The position numbers and the translations under genes are program-made. Positions 1 to 5,305 of a stretch of 6,265 nt of DNA are shown one piece after another. The first letter of the stretch is position 1. Each line of letters starts with the position of its first letter. The notes under the pieces were generated by a model. The model made no database searches and was not told where the DNA came from. It saw nothing but the letters and a program-made list of their open reading frames with translations. Source of the DNA: Planctomycetota bacterium (GTDB taxonomy: Bacteria; Planctomycetota; Planctomycetia; Pirellulales; Pirellulaceae); assembly GCA_026692885.1 (NCBI GenBank), contig JAPLNJ010001050.1, forward strand, positions 1 through 6,265, in the 5' to 3' direction.

Positions 1-138
1 GATGAAGACCGATGAAGAAAGGCATCCGTGCTCTGGCTCTGCCATCCGTGCGAAGATCGCAAGAAAAGTTGCCTGCGGCTTGCCGGGAGTTGGAGATTGG
101 CGACGCGCGGAACCCGATCGTCGAGCTTGTCGCGGTGC
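1..138. other. Gene-less left edge of the window
   Basis: This stretch lies downstream of the minus-strand signal peptidase gene. I see no supported gene in it. On the minus strand an ATG at 45 opens a frame that runs off the left edge (MAEPEHG...), but it has no visible ribosome binding site and lies inside a short repeat, so I do not call it. There is no hairpin with a T-run here that would end the minus-strand transcript, so that transcript may continue past the window. Confidence 0.5.
23..51. repeat. Short tandem repeat, 20-nt period
   Basis: The 9-mer CATCCGTGC occurs at 23-31 and again at 43-51, giving a 20-nt unit (CATCCGTGCTCTGGCTCTGC) followed by a partial second copy. Just upstream, GATGAAGA occurs at 1-8 and 11-18. 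The stretch is non-coding as far as I can tell. It may be the remnant of a longer intergenic repeat, but fewer than two copies are present, so chance is not excluded. Confidence 0.4.
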
Positions 139-1461
139 TTAGCGGCCGGTTAGCACTTTGCCCAAGAATCGCTGCCGAGAGACTCCGCCACGCGGGTCCT
201 GGCGGCTGTCGCGAGACCGAGGCGAGTTGTCGCCCAGAACAAAGAATTGGTCAGCAGCCAAGGCCCGCGGCGAGACCCAGTCGCGAGGCAATCCCACTGA
301 ATCCAAGTAACTGATGTCCCGGAACACCAGCAGCCGACGGACGCTGATTCCCAAGGCACGTGCACCGATCGACAGGGGATGTGCCGTCGGGTGAAAATCC
401 TCGGCTGAGGGTGTGTAGTCGTGTTCCAGCACGGTTTGTCGGTCGATCGCCAATGAGATCCGCTGATCGCACAGGGCCAATTCGATGTTCACGCCGCTGG
501 CGTAGGCCATCGGCGGCAGGGCCGCGGTCAGCACACCTCTGCCGTTCCGGTAGAGCCGCCCCCTGCGGGCACCGGGATCCAGGGTGACCTCGAAGCGGTC
601 CCGTCCGTCATCCGCCCGGAGAGCCACGCTGCCGGTGCCAGACACGACACAGATCCGGCAGATCAGCAGCAAATCCGTTACCCGCTGGAGTTGTCGGGAT
701 TCGTCCTGATTGTAGCCGTAGTTATCCAGGATCGGATACTCGTCCGTGCGTGGCAACGGACTGGAGAAACACCGCCAGTGACGATAAGTCAACCAATCGT
801 GGCCGCCGGTGCTAGGCTCGCAGACGAATGCTCCATGCTCCTGCCGCCAACCGCTCGGCACCGTCTCCGCCGCCCAGCGTGGCGGCAACGCCCGATCGGC
901 AGGCGCGGCGAAATCGCTGTCGTGCACCAGGATGGCCAGGGATCGTAGTTGTGCCAGCGATTTCCGTTGGATTTGCCCGTCGACGTAGATGTCGCCAGCT
1001 CGGATCTCGACACGTTCGCCCGGCAGTCCGACGACCCGTTTCACGGCCAACAGACGTTCATCGTCGGGCATTTGAAATGCGACCAAGTCCCATCGCTGTG
1101 GCGCGGTGAGAAAATAGGCCAGACGGTCGATCAGCACTCGGTCGCCGCGGTCGGCTCGCGCACCGCCGAATCCATGGTGGACGTAACCGCAGTTTGGGCA
1201 GACCACCCGCTCATCCCGCGGCGACTCGTCGGCATCGAACCGACAGGGAAACCCGCAGTCGCGGCAAGTCAATTCGAAGTGATTACCACGCAGAGCTTCG
1301 GCCATTGACGCGCCGACCACACGCACGGGCTTGACCAAGCCCTGTAGCAACGCGACTCGGGCCGCCAGGCACAGCAGCACGGCAATCGCAAGCCACCGGG
1401 GCGTACGGCGACGTGTCAGTGTTTTTCCAGGGGCAGCGAATGGCGGGGGAGCGGGATCCAT
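139..1461 (-). CDS. lepB: Type I signal peptidase with zinc-ribbon-like and jelly-roll-like insertions
   Basis: This is a membrane-anchored Ser/Lys-dyad peptidase that removes signal peptides from exported proteins. Numbering is from the ATG at 1461 (440 residues). A basic stretch (TRRRTPR) precedes one membrane segment at about 23-41. Box B (GASM) gives the nucleophile Ser52. Box C is RGDRVLIDRLAYFL at about 105-118. Box D contains the general base Lys141 in VKRVVGLPGERVEI, then GDIYVDG at 156-162. Box E is GDNSPRSRDSR at 410-420. Two insertions interrupt this fold. CRDC (66-69) and CPNC (88-91) look like a zinc ribbon between boxes B and C. About 235 residues (163-400), with a beta-rich lectin/LamG-like pattern, lie between boxes D and E. 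The length far exceeds the usual 200-330 residues, but similar insertions are known to me from planctomycetes. An in-frame TTG at 1536 would add 25 residues. I prefer the ATG because the extra codons overlap a dispersed repeat and lack a ribosome binding site. The stop is TAA at 141-139. The family call is firm; the insertion folds are inferred. Confidence 0.93.
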   Translation of the reverse strand: MDPAPPPFAAPGKTLTRRRTPRWLAIAVLLCLAARVALLQGLVKPVRVVGASMAEALRGNHFELTCRDCGFPCRFDADESPRDERVVCPNCGYVHHGFGGARADRGDRVLIDRLAYFLTAPQRWDLVAFQMPDDERLLAVKRVVGLPGERVEIRAGDIYVDGQIQRKSLAQLRSLAILVHDSDFAAPADRALPPRWAAETVPSGWRQEHGAFVCEPSTGGHDWLTYRHWRCFSSPLPRTDEYPILDNYGYNQDESRQLQRVTDLLLICRICVVSGTGSVALRADDGRDRFEVTLDPGARRGRLYRNGRGVLTAALPPMAYASGVNIELALCDQRISLAIDRQTVLEHDYTPSAEDFHPTAHPLSIGARALGISVRRLLVFRDISYLDSVGLPRDWVSPRALAADQFFVLGDNSPRSRDSRQDPRGGVSRQRFLGKVLTGR

Positions 1462-1467
1462 CCGGTC

Positions 1468-1497
1468 AGTATAGACACAGCTGGCAGGACCGTATAG
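1468..1497 (-). promoter_or_regulatory. Candidate promoter of the signal peptidase gene, possibly leaderless
   Basis: Reading the minus strand, TATACT (1473-1468) is a good -10 hexamer lying only six bases before the ATG at 1461. Transcription starting about seven bases downstream would begin at or next to the start codon. No Shine-Dalgarno sequence precedes the ATG, which agrees with a leaderless message. A second CTATAC lies 24 bases further upstream (1497-1492). No good -35 (TTGACA-like) box is placed 16-18 bases upstream, so the call is tentative. Confidence 0.35.
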
Positions 1498-1505
1498 AAA
1501 GTGGC

Positions 1506-1534
1506 TAGTTTGGATGATTGATGGTGGGTGGGCC
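1506..1534. repeat. Dispersed repeat, copy 1 of 2
   Basis: This 29-base stretch matches 5020-5048 at 24 of 29 positions without gaps and in the same orientation. The shared core is GGATGATT-ATGGTGGG. It lies just upstream of the preferred start of the signal peptidase gene, inside the stretch that would be coding only if the upstream TTG were used. The other copy is right after the stop codon of the large plus-strand gene. A matching intergenic sequence argues that this stretch is not peptidase coding sequence. Confidence 0.5.
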
Positions 1535-1640
1535 AATGGATCGCGATATCTTGGCGGGCCTTCGCAAGCCGTCCCCGCCGTGATTCACAGTACGACAACC
1601 CAACGACGATTGGCCCAGCGACCGCGGCCCACCAGGAACA
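1535..1640. other. Divergent intergenic spacer, no feature seen
   Basis: This lies between the short dispersed repeat and the nested inverted repeat. I see no gene, terminator or clear promoter here. A minus-strand frame starting at 1664 and running into the peptidase gene encodes a short hydrophobic stretch (WWAAVAGPIVVGLSYC). It starts inside a repeat and has no ribosome binding site, so I leave it out. Confidence 0.5.
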
Positions 1641-1766
1641 GGCCTTGATCATAAGGTTGCGCATCCTAACCCGACGCGTCAGCGAGGAAGAGCGGCGTTT
1701 CCTCGCTGACGCGTCGGGTTACGATGATCCGCTGCTAGAGTTTCGCGCCACCTTATGATAAAGGCC
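1641..1766. repeat. Nested inverted-repeat element, MITE-like, planctomycete type
   Basis: Two inverted repeats are nested in 126 bp. The inner pair is perfect: 23 bases at 1667-1689 (starting TAACCCGACGCGTCAGCGAG) pair with 1699-1721 around a 9-base loop. The outer pair, 1641-1662 and 1745-1766, matches at 20 of 22 positions and shares ATCATAAGGT. The spacing between inner and outer arms is uneven, 4 bases on the left and 23 on the right. Translating through the element gives NPTRQRG on one strand and LTRRVSE on the other, which I recall as frequent in spurious planctomycete protein predictions, so this is probably a member of a large repeat family. No transposase gene or clear target-site duplication is visible. 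It sits between divergent genes, so it does not act as a terminator for either. Confidence 0.8.
1667..1721. repeat. Perfect 23-bp hairpin at the core of the nested element
   Basis: The arms 1667-1689 and 1699-1721 are exact reverse complements, and the loop is 1690-1698. Each arm contains the 6-base palindrome ACGCGT. As RNA or single-stranded DNA it would form a very stable stem. No T-run follows on either strand, so an intrinsic terminator is unlikely. Confidence 0.9.
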
Positions 1767-1807
1767 CCAAAAACACGGCTTGCTCGACCCATCCTACCAA
1801 CCCGATC

Positions 1808-1814
1808 GGCGGAG
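1808..1814 (+). promoter_or_regulatory. Ribosome binding site that fixes the start of the large exported protein
   Basis: GGCGGAG at 1808-1814 ends seven bases before the ATG at 1822. An in-frame TTG at 1780 would add 14 residues (MLDPSYQPDRRSFA) in front of the signal peptide and has no such site. The ATG is therefore preferred, and it also places a normal short n-region before the hydrophobic core. Confidence 0.6.
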
Positions 1815-1821
1815 TTTTGCG

Positions 1822-4800
1822 ATGACAGGTCACGGACGACCGAGCAGCGCTCGCTGCTCGCAACTGCTAGCAGCAACGGCGTGGCTCTATGTCTTGCTCC
1901 GCACGGTCGTCAGCGTCGCTCAACCGGCCTCGGCCCCCGCTGAGTACCTGCGGGATGCTGAGCTGACGGACGTTTGCTTCGTCGACCCGGATCGCGGTTG
2001 GGCGGTGGGGGATCGTGGTGCCATTTGGCACACCGAAGACGGCGGACGGCACTGGCGGCCGCAGTCCAGTCCGGTGCCGTGTCGTCTGGAGGTCGTCAAC
2101 TTTGTGGATGACCGCAACGGTTGGATCGGCGGCGGCTGGACGCATCCCTACACCTTCTTCAGCACGGGCGTGGTCCTGCGCACCTTTGACGGTGGGCAGC
2201 ATTGGGAGCAGGTGCCACGACTCTCGTTGCCGGCCCTGAAACGGTTGCGGTTCCAGGATCTTCGCCGTGGCTGGGCGGTCGGCCAGGTCTCGTCGATGTA
2301 TCCGGCCGGTGTGTTCCGCACCGACGACGGCGGACGCAGCTGGTCTTCGATACCAGGCGGGGCCGCCGCCCACTGGCTCTCGGGCGATTTTGTCGATGGT
2401 CGGACGGGTGGAGTGGCGGGCCGCGACGGGGCCACCGCCGCCGTGCGAGAGTCCGGCCTGGAGCCGGCCGACTGTCTGGAACTCGGCGGGCGGCATATTC
2501 GTAGCCTGCGGTTGGTACCCGCCGCTCAAGCTCAGGGCGACGCGGTCCCCGATCCCCGGATACCGCGAGTTCAGCCTGGCTGGCTCGTCGGGGACGGCGG
2601 CTTGGTCTTGCGGACGGTCGACGGCGGACGATCCTGGCAGGAGTCGCCGGGGCGATTGCCCGCAGGTATGTACGATCAGTTTGACTACCGCGCGGTGGCG
2701 GTGTGGGGTGACTGCTGCTGGATTGCCGGAGCGCCCGGCACTCGGGTGCTGCGAACCGTCGATGGCGGTCGGCAGTGGGAAGTCTTCGAGACCGGCCAGA
2801 CCGTGCCGATTCGCGGCCTGACGTTCCTCGACGCCAATCGCGGTTGGGCGGTCGGCGCGCTGGGCACCATCCTGGCCACACGCGACGGTGGCCGGACATG
2901 GACGCCCCAGTTGCACGGCGGAACGCGCGCGGCGCTGCTGGGGATCTTCAGCGAGGCCGAACGGATCCCGCTGGAACTACTGGCGGGCCTGGGCGGAAAC
3001 GACGGCTATCTGACTGTGATTCAGGTGTTGCACCGCCGCGAGGGAGACGCGTCGGACGAGCGGACGCCGCTGGAGGAACGCACCCACGCTGCCGTGGTTG
3101 CCGTGGGCGGCTCGCAGGCCGAAACGGCGTGGCACTTTCCCGTCCCCCCAGCCGGCTTGACGCTGCCGGCCGACGCGCTGGTCGCGGCTTGGGATCGACT
3201 CCACGAAGGGCGCGGACAGGAACGGTTGGAAGAACACCTGGTACGGCAGATTCGTCAGTGGCGTCCCGAAGTCATCGTGACCGAACCTGCCAGCCCGCGT
3301 GGCGATCAGCCGCTGCTGCACCTGGACAACCAATGGGTGTTGCGGGCCGTCACCCGCGCCGCGGACGCCGCGTCCTTTCCCGAACAGATCGCGGTCGGTG
3401 GGTTACAGCCGTGGACCGTCAAGAAAGTGCTGGGGTCGTCCGGCGCCGATACGCCGGGGGTAGTCAATATCACCCTGTCCCACTTGACGCCGCGCTTGGG
3501 ACGTTCGCTGGCCGAGCAGGCCAATCGCGGCTGGCCCTTGCTCCGCGAGCATCCCCAGGCCTCGCCGCAGACGCTCGGTTTCGCCCTGCTCGTCAACCGC
3601 CTGCCGCAAGAACTTGGGCGGAAGGACTTCTTCAGTGGCATCACCCTGCCGACCGCGGGGGACGCCCGTCGTTCGCTGGCGACCGCCACCCCGAACGACG
3701 TGCGGGCCGTCACCCAGGCCGCCCAGCAGCGACGCAATGTTTCCAAACTGTTGGAGCAGTTGGCTACGGCCGCCCCGAACGGCGCCGCTTGGCTGGGGCA
3801 GGTCGAGGATTTGACCCGCGGATTGGACCAAACGGCGAGTGCTGAGGTCTTGTTCGAAATGGCGGAGACCATGGCCCGTTCCGGGCAGCCGCAACTGGCC
3901 GCCGAGGTGTACGACTTGCTCGTGAAGAAGTACCCGCAGCAGCCCTTGTGCGAAGCGGCCTTGATCTGGTTGGTCCAATATTACGCCAGCGGGGAAGCCG
4001 TGCTGTTGGCACAAATCGCCGCGCAACCGGCTCGGGAGCTGGCTCGGACAGCGCCGGCCTCTGCCCTGCGGAAACCGCAGTACGACGCCCAGCCCGCCAC
4101 CTTCGAGGCGCCACTCGGTCAGCCGCACACGGCTACCGCGGAGGCACGCGTTCCGCGGGTTTCCGTCACACTGGGACTTACGCCGAAAGACCGTGCCCGG
4201 CGCGCGATGGCTTATGCCGATGTCGTGCAGAACGCGTGGCCGGCGTTGTCCATCGAACCTGCGATTCGGTTTCCCCTCGCGGCGGCCTTGCGGACCGCGG
4301 AACAACCCGTGGATGCGGAGCGTTTGTATCACGCGATGCTCGGCAGTCGCGTCCACGACGCCTGGTGGGAGTGCGCTCGCAACGAACTGTGGTTGCTGCG
4401 GCCAGTACGACGGAGTCCGCGGCCGCTGGCCCAGTGCTTGCAGGCCGAACACAAACCGAAGCTGGATGGCCGGCTCGACGACCCGGTGTGGCAGGGCGGC
4501 CTGCCGGTGGCGTTAACCAGCGAGCGCCGTGATGATACCGATTGGCCGGCGGCAGTGATGTTCGCCTACGACGCCGAGTTCCTATACGTGGCGGTCAACT
4601 GCCGCCGGGCATCCACTGCCGCCTATAATTCCAGCAACACGGCCCGTCCGCGTGATCCCGACTTGAGCGAGCACGATCGAGTGGATGTACTGCTGGATCC
4701 CGATCGAGATTACGCGACCTACTATCGGTTGACTGTAGACCATCGCGGTTGGGTCCAAGAGGCCTGCCTGGAGACCACCGCCTGGAACCCGCAGTGGTAC

Positions 4801-5004
4801 ATCGCCGCGCACGACGATGGCCAGGCTTGGTCCGTCGAAGCGGCCATTCCCTGGAAGGAATTGGCGGGGCATGCTCCGGCCAAGCAGCAGGCCTGGGCCG
4901 TCGGCATCCAACGCACGATTCCGGGCGTCGGCTTTCAATCCTGGTCGACCCCCGCCGCGATCCGCATTCGCCCCGAAGGTTTCGGCTTGCTGACGTTCGA
5001 ATAG
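1822..5004 (+). CDS. Exported mosaic protein: Ycf48/BNR-like propeller, degenerate PIG-L-like region, helical region, CBM9-like domain
   Basis: The protein has 1060 residues, and I do not recognise a named gene. Residues 1-35 form a signal peptide (hydrophobic core about 15-31, cleavage near QPASA), so it acts outside the cytoplasm. Residues 46-362 form a propeller like the Ycf48/Hcf136 or BNR families. Six canonical blades repeat GW-VG...DGG-xx-W, with DGG at 73, 123, 169, 267, 314 and 355, and a degenerate blade at about 185-250 makes seven. Residues 369-560 resemble a PIG-L/LmbE de-N-acetylase: LLGIFSEAER stands where HPDDE is expected, EERTHAAVVAVGG at 418-430 matches the R-xx-E-xxx-A helix, and HLDN at 500-503 replaces HxDH. 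Metal ligands are missing, so it is probably not catalytic. Residues about 650-860 look TPR-like (QPQLAAEVYDLLVKKYPQQP). Residues 875-1060 look like a CBM9 sugar-binding sandwich (KLDGRLDDPVW, DRVDVLLDP, WSVEAAIPWKEL). A cell-surface scaffold or carbohydrate-binding role is inference. The stop is TAG. Confidence 0.9.
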   Translation: MTGHGRPSSARCSQLLAATAWLYVLLRTVVSVAQPASAPAEYLRDAELTDVCFVDPDRGWAVGDRGAIWHTEDGGRHWRPQSSPVPCRLEVVNFVDDRNGWIGGGWTHPYTFFSTGVVLRTFDGGQHWEQVPRLSLPALKRLRFQDLRRGWAVGQVSSMYPAGVFRTDDGGRSWSSIPGGAAAHWLSGDFVDGRTGGVAGRDGATAAVRESGLEPADCLELGGRHIRSLRLVPAAQAQGDAVPDPRIPRVQPGWLVGDGGLVLRTVDGGRSWQESPGRLPAGMYDQFDYRAVAVWGDCCWIAGAPGTRVLRTVDGGRQWEVFETGQTVPIRGLTFLDANRGWAVGALGTILATRDGGRTWTPQLHGGTRAALLGIFSEAERIPLELLAGLGGNDGYLTVIQVLHRREGDASDERTPLEERTHAAVVAVGGSQAETAWHFPVPPAGLTLPADALVAAWDRLHEGRGQERLEEHLVRQIRQWRPEVIVTEPASPRGDQPLLHLDNQWVLRAVTRAADAASFPEQIAVGGLQPWTVKKVLGSSGADTPGVVNITLSHLTPRLGRSLAEQANRGWPLLREHPQASPQTLGFALLVNRLPQELGRKDFFSGITLPTAGDARRSLATATPNDVRAVTQAAQQRRNVSKLLEQLATAAPNGAAWLGQVEDLTRGLDQTASAEVLFEMAETMARSGQPQLAAEVYDLLVKKYPQQPLCEAALIWLVQYYASGEAVLLAQIAAQPARELARTAPASALRKPQYDAQPATFEAPLGQPHTATAEARVPRVSVTLGLTPKDRARRAMAYADVVQNAWPALSIEPAIRFPLAAALRTAEQPVDAERLYHAMLGSRVHDAWWECARNELWLLRPVRRSPRPLAQCLQAEHKPKLDGRLDDPVWQGGLPVALTSERRDDTDWPAAVMFAYDAEFLYVAVNCRRASTAAYNSSNTARPRDPDLSEHDRVDVLLDPDRDYATYYRLTVDHRGWVQEACLETTAWNPQWYIAAHDDGQAWSVEAAIPWKELAGHAPAKQQAWAVGIQRTIPGVGFQSWSTPAAIRIRPEGFGLLTFE

Positions 5005-5027
5005 GCCGAGCTTCCGGCCTAGCTCGG
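5003..5027 (+). other. Two mutually exclusive small hairpins after the stop codon
   Basis: AGGCCG (5003-5008) can pair with CGGCCT (5015-5020), or CCGAGCT (5006-5012) can pair with AGCTCGG (5021-5027). The two stems share bases and cannot form together. Neither is followed by a T-run, so this is at best a weak or factor-dependent transcript end. The right arm runs into the dispersed repeat at 5020-5048, so the hairpin could simply be part of that repeat. Confidence 0.4.
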
Positions 5028-5048
5028 ATGATTCATGGTGGGCGGACC
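5020..5048. repeat. Dispersed repeat, copy 2 of 2
   Basis: It matches 1506-1534 at 24 of 29 positions in the same orientation. It starts 16 bases after the stop codon of the large gene and contains GGATGATTCATGGTGGGC. The two copies are over 3.4 kb apart and flank the large gene, but they are too short and diverged to be insertion-element ends on this evidence. Confidence 0.5.
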
Positions 5049-5172
5049 TCTGGTGGCGTCGCTACGTCACGCCACGTTGGCAGAACCGGTGTACCTGGTT
5101 TGTCGGTTCCCTCCGCTACGACCTTTCCAACGCCGCATCGTTTTTCGGAAAACGCGACGTATTCAATACCAG

Positions 5173-5201
5173 TTGCCCTCGTGGTACACTGATTATATAT
5201 T
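5173..5201 (+). promoter_or_regulatory. Candidate sigma70-type promoter of the coiled-coil gene
   Basis: TTGCCC (5173-5178) and TATATT (5196-5201) are separated by 17 bases, and they sit in one of the few AT-rich islands of the window. An alternative extended -10 is TGGTACACT at 5182-5190, with a weak TTCAAT 17 bases upstream at 5162-5167. Either would give a leader of about 95-110 bases. This suggests that the gene is transcribed separately from the large gene upstream. Confidence 0.5.
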
Positions 5202-5291
5202 CAGCAAATACCCTGCCTTCCCTGTCCCGCCAACTGACGCACGTGGAAGATCGGGCGTATGCAGCAAACACCAACCCAATTTCATGCTCAC

Positions 5292-5296
5292 AGGAG
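5292..5296 (+). promoter_or_regulatory. Ribosome binding site that fixes the start of the coiled-coil gene
   Basis: AGGAG at 5292-5296 lies nine bases before the ATG at 5306. An in-frame GTG at 5243 would add 21 residues before the signal peptide and has no comparable site. The ATG also puts Lys-Arg directly after Met, as expected for a signal peptide. Confidence 0.75.
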
Positions 5297-5305
5297 AAAA
5301 GATTC

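Larger units (their letters stand above)
5005..5305. other. Intergenic region between the two exported-protein genes
   Basis: I see no gene in these 301 bases. In order they hold the overlapping hairpins just after the stop, the dispersed repeat copy at 5020-5048, a 7-bp stem (GTGGCGT at 5053-5059 with ACGCCAC at 5069-5075), a 6-bp stem (GAACCG at 5083-5088 with CGGTTC at 5104-5109), a small stem with a TCGG loop (CGTTTT at 5139-5144 with AAAACG at 5149-5154), an AT-rich promoter island near 5161-5205, and a leader of roughly 100 bases before the coiled-coil gene. The density of small inverted repeats suggests decayed repeat DNA. Confidence 0.6.

Noticed and set aside
132..153. GTGCT...AGCAC inverted repeat over the stop codon of the signal peptidase gene
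   Set aside because: Only five outer base pairs hold, with mismatches inside, and no T-run follows on the minus strand. It is too weak to call a terminator.
1416..1664. Small hydrophobic protein on the minus strand upstream of the signal peptidase
   Set aside because: The frame begins inside the palindromic element, overlaps the peptidase gene out of frame, and lacks a ribosome binding site.
1667..1721. Perfect hairpin as an intrinsic terminator
   Set aside because: There is no T-run on either side, and the flanking genes diverge from this region, so no transcript of theirs would need to end here.
1641..1766. CRISPR repeat or tRNA-like structure
   Set aside because: There is only one palindromic unit with no regularly spaced repeats, and no cloverleaf arm pattern or CCA end can be drawn.
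1867..2916. Long antisense open frame (349 codons) opposite the propeller
   Set aside because: It is rich in R, P, A and G, has no recognisable domain, and lies opposite a gene with clear repeats and a signal peptide. It is the usual shadow of high-GC codon bias.
2775..3845. Long plus-strand frame (356 codons) inside the large gene
   Set aside because: It is arginine-rich low-complexity translation in another frame, while the main frame has domain matches throughout.
3403..4452. Long antisense open frame (349 codons) opposite the middle of the large gene
   Set aside because: It shows no signal peptide, domain or ribosome binding site, and the opposite strand has a coherent helical and CBM9-like reading.
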